Shown: piece by piece, positions 35,089-42,066 of the stretch | Layout: the number at the start of each line of letters is the position of its first letter | Position numbering within the stretch: position 1 is the stretch's first letter | DNA from: JACOMS01 sp051252005 | GTDB taxonomy: Bacteria; Pseudomonadota; Alphaproteobacteria; Caulobacterales; Maricaulaceae | Direction of reading: 5' to 3' | NCBI GenBank assembly: GCA_051252005.1 | Contig: JBPOEZ010000001.1 | Coordinates: forward strand, 186,001 to 250,000 | DNA length: 64,000 nt | Position numbers and translations under genes: made by a program | The notes under the pieces: model-generated | Told to the model about the DNA's origin: nothing | What the model saw: the letters and a program-made list of their open reading frames with translations, nothing else | Database searches by the model: none

Positions 35089-35445
35089 ATGAAAATGGAC
35101 TATTGCGTTTTTGGAACGAATAACAAGGAAGCCTCGATTGAATTTTATGATTCACTATTTGAAAAAACAAACCTGACCCAAGTATTTTCTACCGAAAGAA
35201 TGACCTTTTGGCAAAATGAAGACTTTACATTTGCTGTCGCTGTTCCTTTTAATGAGGAACCCGCAAATCACGGGAATGGAACAATGATCGGTTTTAATGT
35301 GGGTACACCCGAAGAAGTAAGCAGACTTCATAAAAAGGTTATTGAATTGGGCGGCACTTGTGAAGGTGAGCCAAGGCAGCGAGGGCCTAAATTTTCCGCA
35401 TATGCTAGAGATCTAGATAAAAACAAAATTGCTTTTTCTGTGTAA
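35089..35445 (+). CDS. VOC (glyoxalase/bleomycin-resistance) family protein
   Basis: A 118-residue VOC-fold protein. MDYCVFGTNNKEASIEFYDS begins the first beta-alpha-beta-beta-beta unit. GNGTMIGFNVGTPEEVSRLH, ELGGTCEGEPRQRG and FSAYARDLDKNKIAFSV complete the second. ATG 35089 is preceded by GGAGAGG at 8-base spacing. The 53 bases before it follow the 49-aa gene on the same strand, so it may be the fourth gene of that operon. Base composition is lower in GC than the flanking core. Substrate unknown. Confidence 0.85.
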   Translation: MKMDYCVFGTNNKEASIEFYDSLFEKTNLTQVFSTERMTFWQNEDFTFAVAVPFNEEPANHGNGTMIGFNVGTPEEVSRLHKKVIELGGTCEGEPRQRGPKFSAYARDLDKNKIAFSV

Positions 35446-35516
35446 AGCCCCCAAAAATTCAGGCTGTTGTGCTCTTTACAGTCCAAGTGCTCTGCCATTT
35501 GGCTCGGGGCGCCCAA

Positions 35517-35553
35517 AATACCCGCCAATAGAATGCAGGAAAGTATTCCCTTG
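35517..35553. repeat. dispersed repeat, copy 1
   Basis: About 37 bases beginning AATACCCGCCAATA and containing GGAAAGTATTCC. It matches copy 2 at 37585 at roughly four of five positions. Both contain a GGAA-N4-TTCC inverted core. Origin unknown; it could be an operator or a mobile-element remnant. Confidence 0.5.
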
Positions 35554-35576
35554 ATGCTTTAGAGGCTAGACGGGTC

Positions 35577-35624
35577 GGCGTGAATTAAATTGATATTTTA
35601 GGCGTGAATTAAATTGATATTTTA
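35577..35624. repeat. 24-bp perfect tandem duplication over the 3' end of the luxR-type gene
   Basis: The unit GGCGTGAATTAAATTGATAT plus TTTA occurs at 35577-35600 and again at 35601-35624 without a mismatch. On the minus strand each unit contains the last codons and stop (AAAATATCAATTTAA) of the LuxR-type protein. The second copy therefore lies downstream of the used stop and does not change the protein. Confidence 0.9.
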
Positions 35625-36352
35625 ATGGTCTGTGCGCGAAGCGCCGCCGCAACGCGGTCTTCCGTGCCAAGTTTTAAAAATATTTTACTGGCATGTACTG
35701 CGACGGTTCGCGGCGAAATCCCTAAAATTGTGCCTATTTCTGAATTGGTTTTTCCAAAACTCATGAATTCCAACACTTCGGATTCTCGGGACGTTAGCTT
35801 GACTTGCCGTTGCAAGCTTTTGATCATTCGGCAGTAGCGAACATGCATTAATTGTAGCAAGGACTGAATTTGGTAAGGGAAAATGGGATCAAAATCAGCT
35901 TTGCCGCGGCCAAATCCCGCGAAGGCATATCCTTTGCGATTGTCTGGCCCATACAATGGAAAGCACATGCCGTCGCCCACGGCTTTGAGCGAATAGCGAA
36001 CATTGTCTTCATGCTTGAATTTCTTGATGATGGGGTCTTTGAGGCTATCTGAAAGCCAAATAAACTGCCCTGTTGTGAAGGCTGCTATAGCGACAGGGTC
36101 ACGATTGTAATTGTTGTCGGAGAGATAATAGTCCGTAATTTCTTTTGGAGTATTGTATGGGTAGAATTTTGCGTAATTGTTATAATCCACTGCGCCTACG
36201 GCTGGATAATGTTGGTAGAAGCTATGTTTAACACCGAGCTTATCAATCCCGTCAATAAGGAGGTCGCCGATAGTTTTCGACGCCTCAAGCGTTGCCACCA
36301 AGTCCATAAATTCATCATGGGAAAGTGAAATTTTTTTATCATTCCCCATCAT
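35609..36352 (-). CDS. LuxR family regulator with autoinducer-binding domain (LuxR solo)
   Basis: A 247-residue quorum-sensing type regulator. The N-terminal ligand-binding domain has a D-P pair (NYNRDPVAIAAFTTGQFIWL) matching the conserved Asp-Pro and Trp of acyl-homoserine-lactone receptors. The C-terminal helix-turn-helix is typical (LTSRESEVLEFMSFGKTNSE, IGTILGISPRTVAVHASKIF). No luxI-type synthase is present in the window, so it is a solo here. The gene is visibly more AT-rich than the core genes, consistent with horizontal acquisition. Start at ATG 36352 or the next Met. Confidence 0.9.
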   Translation of the reverse strand: MMGNDKKISLSHDEFMDLVATLEASKTIGDLLIDGIDKLGVKHSFYQHYPAVGAVDYNNYAKFYPYNTPKEITDYYLSDNNYNRDPVAIAAFTTGQFIWLSDSLKDPIIKKFKHEDNVRYSLKAVGDGMCFPLYGPDNRKGYAFAGFGRGKADFDPIFPYQIQSLLQLMHVRYCRMIKSLQRQVKLTSRESEVLEFMSFGKTNSEIGTILGISPRTVAVHASKIFLKLGTEDRVAAALRAQTIKISI

Positions 36353-36620
36353 AATACACGTACCCGATAAATCTTTTCATTTCTTATGCCTTAAGGCGAG
36401 CCTAGTTCCTTTTTGCCTCACTTGAATCCCTAAAACACCTCACTTGTATAGCAAATTGGGGAGTTATATCAACTTACCTACGCATATGTTCGTATATACA
36501 CGTCAAAATGAAGCCTTCATAAGCCCGCGTGGACTACGGTTCATACTGGAAAGTCTTTGGCTGTCATCCCACATTGATGGTCAGGGGCTTTCCTATTACG
36601 CTCTCCAATCATTCATCAAT

Positions 36621-37487
36621 TTACGCATCCTTACCGTCTTGGCGCTGCGTTAATATTACAAGACTAACTCCGGCAAGGATTAGCAACGCAGAGATAGCAA
36701 GGCGCGTGGTTAAGACCTCGCCTAAGAGGATGACCCCGCCGATGGCGGCTATGGCCGGAACTGACAGCTGCAAAATGCCAGCTTTCGTGCGCGTAAGGCC
36801 GGGCAGGGCCGTATACCATAGAGCGTATCCAATGCCGGACGTTATCGCGCCGGACGCAATGGCGGCTAGGGTTGACGGGCCGTCGGGCCAGGCTTCTGGT
36901 CTCGCCAAAAAGATAGGCAAACTCAAGACCACTGCGATCAACGCCGCCCGCGCGAAGTTTCCCGTGGTGGCTAATAAGGGCGCTGCTGCGCCGCGGCCAA
37001 TCAATGAATACACGCCCCAGCCTATACCGGCGGCGGACATGGACGCTACCGCCCACCATGGAATATCCTGATCGGGGACGCCCTGCGCCGGCCATAATAG
37101 CCAAACCATAGCGCTGAAAGCGATAAGCGCGCCCAGCCATTGATAAAGGCTTAGGCGCTCGCCCGATATGGCCCCGCGCCCCATCATTGTGAGCTGTACC
37201 ATGGTGAATAATATTAGCGCTCCAATGCCTGTGTCGAGGGCGAGATAGCCAAAGCTAAACCCTGCCGCATAAACGAGGAGGCTGATAGCACCGGCCCAGC
37301 TACCGCCCATAATACGAAAACGCGTCAGAAACGCTAACATCACGGTTCCGGATAAGAGCCGAATGAGGGTGAAACCCCATGCGCCCGCGCCGCCGCCTGC
37401 GAGGGCATAGCGGTTAAGGATAGAGTTGCCGGCGAAGGCAAACATCGCCAGTGCAGCAAAAACGAATATTTTATTGTTAAAAGGCAT
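36621..37487 (-). CDS. EamA/DMT family transporter
   Basis: A 288-residue inner-membrane protein with ten predicted helices in two EamA halves. Examples are IFVFAALAMFAFAGNSILNR at the start, GIGALILFTMVQLTMMGRG, SMSAAGIGWGVYSLIGRGAA in the middle and KAGILQLSVPAIAAIGGVIL followed by GEVLTTRL near the end. The last pattern is a hallmark of the second EamA unit. Exports or imports a small metabolite; substrate unknown. It lies 268 bases from the luxR gene on the same strand; the gap holds nothing recognisable. Confidence 0.9.
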   Translation of the reverse strand: MPFNNKIFVFAALAMFAFAGNSILNRYALAGGGAGAWGFTLIRLLSGTVMLAFLTRFRIMGGSWAGAISLLVYAAGFSFGYLALDTGIGALILFTMVQLTMMGRGAISGERLSLYQWLGALIAFSAMVWLLWPAQGVPDQDIPWWAVASMSAAGIGWGVYSLIGRGAAAPLLATTGNFARAALIAVVLSLPIFLARPEAWPDGPSTLAAIASGAITSGIGYALWYTALPGLTRTKAGILQLSVPAIAAIGGVILLGEVLTTRLAISALLILAGVSLVILTQRQDGKDA

Positions 37488-37584
37488 GATGTCTAAAGCT
37501 CTGTTTCCGAAACAGCAGAACGTTCCTCTGTGCTTCCTCGTGTACCCTTAATGCCAATACAGAGTATTGCCATCATTGTTCAAT

Positions 37585-37621
37585 AATACCCACAAATAAA
37601 ATGTAGGAAAATATTCCTTTA
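37585..37621. repeat. dispersed repeat, copy 2
   Basis: AATACCCACAAATAAAATGT followed by AGGAAAATATTCCTTT, similar to copy 1 at 35517. It lies in the divergent gap between the EamA transporter and the DnaA-domain gene, 44 bases before the latter's start, so a regulatory role is possible. Confidence 0.5.
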
Positions 37622-37664
37622 TCGTTCTTTCTGTGTTACAAGCGTGAGAACAAAAGAGGAATAT

Positions 37665-38003
37665 ATGTTAATAAGCCCACTATCAATGCGTGATGATTAT
37701 TGCGCGAATATCGTTATCAGTTCCGTGGCTTTGGAGTTTGGGGTCAGCCCGTTTGACCCCGCAAAGCCTAAAGAGCGCGGGTCTGGCCATGTGGTGATGG
37801 CCCGCCAAATTTGTCTCTATCTGCTCCATACGGTGTTTCAGCTCACCTTGTCGCGGGCGGGGCGCGCGGTGAAGCGCCACGCGACGACGGCGCGTTATGC
37901 GTGCGAAATGGTGGAGGCAAGCCGCGAAGATCCGGTTTTCGATGCGCGCTTGCAGCGTCTCGAAACCTTCCTGCGCTCTGCGCCGTGTTTGACGGGGGGC
38001 TAA
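37665..38003 (+). CDS. orphan DnaA domain IV-like DNA-binding protein
   Basis: A 112-residue protein that aligns along most of its length with the C-terminal DNA-binding domain of DnaA (Bac_DnaA_C). It shows a helix with hydrophobic I-x3-VA-x2-FGV, then ARQICLYLLHTVFQLTLSRA, GRAVKRHATTARYACEMVEA, SREDPVFDARLQRLETFL. The DnaA signature GRDHTT is altered to KRHATT, with the R-H and T-T positions kept. There is no AAA+ ATPase domain. ATG 37665 follows AGAGGA. The next gene begins 5 bases after the stop. A DNA-binding role is inferred from fold similarity only. Confidence 0.75.
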   Translation: MLISPLSMRDDYCANIVISSVALEFGVSPFDPAKPKERGSGHVVMARQICLYLLHTVFQLTLSRAGRAVKRHATTARYACEMVEASREDPVFDARLQRLETFLRSAPCLTGG

Positions 38004-38007
38004 GAGT

Positions 38008-38808
38008 ATGGCCATGACCCTCGAAGATGAGCAGCTTATTCGGCGGCTAGCGGGCGCGGAGGCGTTCGTAGACGTGTCCGGTTGCGCGGATGTTTTTCCG
38101 GCCTTCCCCAAAGGCAATAAACGCAGAAAGCCTGTGTGCTGGGTGGAGCGCGCGGCCCTTGACCGTCTCCTGAAATACGATGTTTTAACCCGAAAGGACG
38201 GGCAGGTGACAGTCTCAAGGCGGATGAAAAAACGCTATGCGGCGAAGGCGGACGACGCTGACGCTGACACTGACACTGACACTGACACTGACACTGGCAC
38301 TGCGGCGCAGCACCGCGACTGCGAAACCCGCGATATCTACACGCCAGACGGCGTCCTGCGGCCTGCGATTGTTAATCACAGAACGTCTGTCCTGCGGTCT
38401 ATCGCGCGCAAGCGTAAGCCCTGCGGGAATTTGCTCCTAAGCGCCGCGCAGGTCGAAGCCGGAGAGCAATTCGCCAAAGACTACGCGCATAGCGGCATCG
38501 GCTTCGTGTCCACGCAAAATTATAACCACTCCGGCGCAGACGGCGGCGCCCGCGCAGACGCGCAGGAATACGCCATCATCAGCCGCATGGATCGCCGCCG
38601 CCGTGTTAGCGAAGCGATTTCCTGCCTCGGTCCCGGCCTAGACAGAGCCCTAATCGCCGTCTGCTGCGAAGACTGGTCCCTCGATCACCTAGAACGCACA
38701 GAAAAATGGGCTAAACGTTCAGGGATAACAGTCTTGAAACTAGCCCTCGACAGGCTTGTAAAGTTCTACGGAACGGTGCCGGGGGAGAGTGGGGCGAGGG
38801 GGATATGA
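38008..38808 (+). CDS. DUF6456 domain protein
   Basis: A 266-residue protein. The N-terminal 75 residues include WVERAALDRLLKYDVLTRKD and VTVSRRMKKRYAAK, a possible small DNA-binding region. A linker made of Asp-Thr repeats follows (ADADTDTDTDTDTGT). The C-terminal DUF6456 domain has SVLRSIARKRKPCGNLLLSA, QVEAGEQFAKDYAHSGIG and VSEAISCLGPGLDRALIAVC. It ends LVKFYGTVPG. The family is typical of alphaproteobacteria and its function is unknown. Close spacing with the DnaA-domain gene implies a two-gene operon. Confidence 0.8.
   Translation: MAMTLEDEQLIRRLAGAEAFVDVSGCADVFPAFPKGNKRRKPVCWVERAALDRLLKYDVLTRKDGQVTVSRRMKKRYAAKADDADADTDTDTDTDTGTAAQHRDCETRDIYTPDGVLRPAIVNHRTSVLRSIARKRKPCGNLLLSAAQVEAGEQFAKDYAHSGIGFVSTQNYNHSGADGGARADAQEYAIISRMDRRRRVSEAISCLGPGLDRALIAVCCEDWSLDHLERTEKWAKRSGITVLKLALDRLVKFYGTVPGESGARGI
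38254..38301 (+). repeat. in-frame hexanucleotide repeat (GACACT) inside the DUF6456 gene
   Basis: Eight consecutive 6-base units (GACGCT twice, GACACT five times, GGCACT once) encode an Asp-Ala/Asp-Thr linker. Changes in copy number would keep the frame and alter only linker length. Confidence 0.9.
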
Positions 38809-38880
38809 GGCGAGATTCTGTTGCTAGAATGATGAGTTTAAAGCGAGGCTACGGTAGGTAGATTTCGTCAAAGAGGTAGC

Positions 38881-38904
38881 GCGGCTTACCGGGCATTAAG
38901 CCGC
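38881..38904. other. hairpin upstream of the IS110 transposase
   Basis: GCGGCTTA (38881-38888) and TAAGCCGC (38897-38904) form a perfect 8-bp stem with an 8-base loop, 94 bases before the transposase. It has no T run. It may belong to the element's non-coding left end. Confidence 0.6.
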
Positions 38905-38998
38905 CTGAGGGGGGCAAAGCATGCGTAATCGGAGAACATGATTTGAGTTGAGCTCCTGATATAACTGTAACGTTGCTATAGTTTGATAGGAGAAGACA

Positions 38999-40036
38999 AT
39001 GCAGTATTTTGTAGGATTAGATGTCGCGCTGAGGTCATTGGCGCTTTGCATCATAGATGGTGATGGCGAGATTGTTTTAGAGAAAGCGCTATTGTGTGAG
39101 GTCGAAGACATTACCGCTTGCTTGGAGAAGTTTGGCCACCCGGTTGTGCGTATTGGTTTTGAAGCTGGCACAATGAGTCAAACGCTGTTCCATGGATTAA
39201 AGGCGGCAGGTTATGATGTTGTCTGTATGGAAGCCCGGCAAGTCTATGCCGCTTTGTCAGCCATGCGGAACAAAACCGATAAGAACGACGCCCGAGGCAT
39301 CGCACAGGTGCTGCGGTCTGGCTGGTACAATAAGGTTCACATGAAAAGTAATGATGCTCACTATGACCGCTTGTTGCTGACGGCCCGAAAAACAGTCCTG
39401 CGCAAGTGCCTGGATCTGGAAGCCGAAATCAGAGGGCTGTTTAAAGTTTTTGGAATAAGACTTCCTAGTCACGTTAAACGCAACCGGTGGGATGAAGCTG
39501 CTCGGCCCATTATCGAGGCTGATGAACGTCTGGCCTTTGCACTCAAGCCCATGCTCGACGCAAGGTTGGTACTCTACAAAACGTATCTTGAAATGGAGAA
39601 GCGACTGCGAGCTGTTACAAATAAAGACCCAGTGTGCTTGCAGTTGCAGACGATACCCGGAGTTGGGCCTGTTGCAGCTCTAACCTTTAAGGCTGGCGTT
39701 GACGATCCGACCCGATTCAAATCATCTAGAATAGTTGCGGCCCACTTTGGACTGACACCTAGACGCTTCCAATCCGGCGAGATGGACAATATGGGACGAA
39801 TATCAAAGGCGGGTGACGCTAGTGTCCGCGGAGCCTTGTATTCTGCTGCCAACGTATTGCTGATGCGCATTACAAAATCCTGCGCACTCAAAACATGGGG
39901 GCTGCGCTTGGCGCGCAAGAAAGGTCGCAAGCGGGCAACTGTTGCTGTGGCAAGAAAGTTAGCCGTCATCATGCACCGCATGTGGATAGACGGCGCAACG
40001 TTCCAATGGGATGATCAGGAGGTCGTTGTGAACTAA
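38999..40036 (+). CDS. IS110 family transposase
   Basis: A 345-residue DEDD transposase/recombinase. The N-terminal RuvC-like domain shows GLDVALRSLALCIID (D8), RIGFEAGTMSQTLFHGLKAA (E55), and MRNKTDKNDARGIAQVLRSG (D94, D97). The C-terminal Tnp_20 domain shows QLQTIPGVGPVAALTF, AAHFGLTPRRFQSGEMDNMG (the S of QSG is the likely serine nucleophile), RISKAGDASVRGALY. The length and motifs are intact, so the element may be active. ATG 38999 follows AGGAG at 6-7 bases. IS110 elements lack clear terminal inverted repeats, so the ends cannot be fixed by eye. Confidence 0.95.
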   Translation: MQYFVGLDVALRSLALCIIDGDGEIVLEKALLCEVEDITACLEKFGHPVVRIGFEAGTMSQTLFHGLKAAGYDVVCMEARQVYAALSAMRNKTDKNDARGIAQVLRSGWYNKVHMKSNDAHYDRLLLTARKTVLRKCLDLEAEIRGLFKVFGIRLPSHVKRNRWDEAARPIIEADERLAFALKPMLDARLVLYKTYLEMEKRLRAVTNKDPVCLQLQTIPGVGPVAALTFKAGVDDPTRFKSSRIVAAHFGLTPRRFQSGEMDNMGRISKAGDASVRGALYSAANVLLMRITKSCALKTWGLRLARKKGRKRATVAVARKLAVIMHRMWIDGATFQWDDQEVVVN

Positions 40037-40470
40037 CAGACAAACCTAACTGGGAAACCCACCGGGTTCGTCCCACTTGGACGACGTGCGTGGATGACGC
40101 CGTAAATGTCTGCTGCGCTCACTTGTGAAGCGCGTGGCAAAGCGAGGCGCTCCACAAACATATCTTACACATGCGTGCAGCGGTGATGCTTACGACAATC
40201 ACCAATTAGACTGCGAAGAGAAGCGTGACCCAAGTGAACGAAAACCCCTTCAACAAAAAATGGCCGAGAGGCCAAAGAAAGAAACATATGAGCTTGACTT
40301 GAACATCCGATTAGAGAAGCGGACATCAAGCGAGCGTCTTTTAACGCCCAAAGAAGGCCGCTGGTAATGTTTGCCGACACAGCTAAAGTCGGCCAAAATT
40401 TACCTGCCATCAGTATTAGAGAGTACAAAAGCCATTGACTATTTATCGTATATCGATAAACATCATACGC
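40037..40470 (+). other. non-coding region between the IS110 transposase and the CPBP gene
   Basis: 434 bases. The first part, up to about 40200, is rich in short inverted repeats and is probably the right end of the IS. An 80-codon frame at 40125-40367 has no family features, no ribosome site and odd composition; I regard it as non-coding. The final 60 bases are AT-rich and may hold the CPBP promoter. Confidence 0.5.
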
Positions 40471-41316
40471 ATGAAAAATATATCAATTAACAAAAAAAAT
40501 ACTTGGGGAACCATCACTATATTCCTAGTTATTTTGACGGGGCTGAGTGCCTTGGCACATTTTGCGATCGTTAAGCTCAATCCCGCAAGTGTCTATGTAG
40601 GCGCACTGATGTGGTGTCCTGCGCTTGCAGCCTTTGCAACGCTCAAGATAAGAGGTCGCGAAATGGCTTCGCTGCCATGGAATTTTGGACCTTGGCGAGA
40701 CAACTTCCAATCCTATCTGGTCCCTGTCATATATATAACTCTCAGCTATGCACTTGCGTGGACATTGGGCTTCGGTGGAGCATTTGACAGCGAAACCATC
40801 GCCAAATGGTCCAAGGAACTTGGCTTGACAAGCACTCCATTGCTTGGGGCAGTTATTATGGTGGGGTTACTTGCGACTATACAATTCATCAAATCCCTAG
40901 GTAGCATTGCGGGAGAAGAGATTGGGTGGCGAGGGTTTTTTATCTGGGAGCTCCGTAAGGTTCTCCCCTTTGGCGGCGTTGCTCTATTTAGCGGCATCAT
41001 ATGGTCTGTATGGCATTATCCGATCGTCATCAAATATGGCTTTGGCGACCCGGTGTTTCAAATCGCCTGCTTCACGCTGATGATAACGAGTATGTCGGTC
41101 ATCATGGCGTATTACGCATTCAAATCGAACAGCATGTGGCCAGCGATAATGTTCCACGGAGCACATAATATCTACGTACAGAAAATCTTCACTCCACTGA
41201 CAACAAAAAATGAACAAACGAGCTTCTGGATTGATGAATACGGATTAATCGTGCCTGTGATAGTAACAATTATGGCGGTCTATTATTGGAAACGAGCGAA
41301 AGCTGAAGGGATGTAA
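40471..41316 (+). CDS. CPBP family intramembrane metalloprotease
   Basis: A 281-residue inner-membrane protein of the CAAX-protease/bacteriocin-processing (Abi) family with about eight helices. The active-site motif 1 is AGEEIGWRGFFIWELRKVLP (E149, E150, R154), motif 2 is SVWHYPIVIKYG (H182), and motif 3 is FHGAHNIYVQ (H229). All expected metal ligands are present. The start is uncertain: ATG 40471 (MKNISINKKN) or a TTG 12 codons upstream; neither has a clear ribosome site. It lies directly after the IS element. Substrate unknown. Confidence 0.88.
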   Translation: MKNISINKKNTWGTITIFLVILTGLSALAHFAIVKLNPASVYVGALMWCPALAAFATLKIRGREMASLPWNFGPWRDNFQSYLVPVIYITLSYALAWTLGFGGAFDSETIAKWSKELGLTSTPLLGAVIMVGLLATIQFIKSLGSIAGEEIGWRGFFIWELRKVLPFGGVALFSGIIWSVWHYPIVIKYGFGDPVFQIACFTLMITSMSVIMAYYAFKSNSMWPAIMFHGAHNIYVQKIFTPLTTKNEQTSFWIDEYGLIVPVIVTIMAVYYWKRAKAEGM

Positions 41317-41441
41317 GGTGAAGTTGGGATAACTTTTCAAGTTTAAACGAGCGCCCTAAAATCGCTCAAAGTAAGACACTGGGCTAACGTCCCCTTTGGG
41401 GGTCATCTCGACATGATCTTTGTAACTTCTATTACCGAACC

Positions 41442-41861
41442 CTAACCCGCAGCTTCCGCGATCGCTTTGATCCTTACGATCATGGCGCGGAGGCCGTTGG
41501 AGCGTTGGGAAGAGAGGTGTTCGGAGAGGCCGAGCTGCGATAGGATCGGCTCGGCGTCTATGGCTGTGATTTCGGCGGGGGTGCGGTTGTCATAGAGCGC
41601 AATGACAATAGAGACGAGGCCTTTGACAATATGGGAGTCGCTGTCGCCTCTGAACCGAAGGGTTCCGGCGTCTGCGTCCGTTTCGGTCACAACCCAGACC
41701 TGGCTGACACAACCTTTGACTTTGTTCGCGGCGTTTTTCTCTGGCTCGGTGAGCGCCGGAAGCGCTTTTCCCATATCGATGACATGCATGTAGCGCTCTT
41801 CCCAGTCGCCAAGGAAGGCAAAGTCGTCTATCATGTCCTGTATATTTTGCGGGAGATCCAT
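41442..41861 (-). CDS. sufE: SufE family cysteine desulfuration protein
   Basis: A 139-residue sulfur-acceptor protein that takes persulfide from SufS for iron-sulfur cluster assembly. LGDWEERYMHVIDMGKALPA, NKVKGCVSQVWVVTETDADA (the acceptor Cys), GDSDSHIVKGLVSIVIALYD and LSEHLSSQRSNGLRAMIVRI are canonical SufE text. ATG at 41861 (MDLPQNIQDM) is the family start. It is away from the rest of the suf genes, as is common. It is convergent with the CPBP gene. Confidence 0.95.
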   Translation of the reverse strand: MDLPQNIQDMIDDFAFLGDWEERYMHVIDMGKALPALTEPEKNAANKVKGCVSQVWVVTETDADAGTLRFRGDSDSHIVKGLVSIVIALYDNRTPAEITAIDAEPILSQLGLSEHLSSQRSNGLRAMIVRIKAIAEAAG

Positions 41862-41952
41862 GCTCGGCTTTCTACTGTCGGTTTTAAATAATCGGCATTG
41901 TTGCGCCAGACATAGAGAGCGCGGCGGGGCGGTGCAAGGGTGCGTGTGTATG

Positions 41953-41970
41953 AAGCCCCGTTAGGGGCTT
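41953..41970. other. hairpin between sufE and the histidine kinase gene
   Basis: AAGCCCC (41953-41959), loop GTTA, GGGGCTT (41964-41970). Seven-bp perfect stem without a T run, in the divergent gap; role unknown. Confidence 0.5.
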
Positions 41971-42066
41971 GTGCGAGGCGGGGGCAAAGCTTTAAGGTTT
42001 TACCCTCACAAGCGAAATGACTCGCATTGGCGGCGAAAATCCAATCTGGTAACGCCTGTCTGCGTT

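Larger units (their letters stand above)
38820..40434 (+). mobile_element. IS110-family insertion sequence (ends approximate)
   Basis: The transposase is flanked by 190 non-coding bases on the left, starting after the DUF6456 stop, and about 400 on the right before the CPBP gene. In IS110-family elements one non-coding end encodes a structured bridge RNA that guides recombination. The right flank carries CGTCC-CACTT-GGACG and other pairings and the left carries a perfect 8-bp hairpin. I cannot decide which end is RNA-coding, nor the exact junctions, so the coordinates are bounds. Confidence 0.55.

Noticed and set aside
35450..35525. Minus-strand sequence resembling the 5' half of a tRNA (GGCAGAGCACTTGGACTGTAAA)
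   Set aside because: The anticodon stem lacks its partner, the D arm does not pair properly and no T arm is present, so no cloverleaf can be drawn. It could be a decayed fragment but is not a tRNA gene.
40125..40367. An 80-codon frame after the IS110 transposase
   Set aside because: No ribosome site or family; it overlaps what is probably the non-coding right end of the element.
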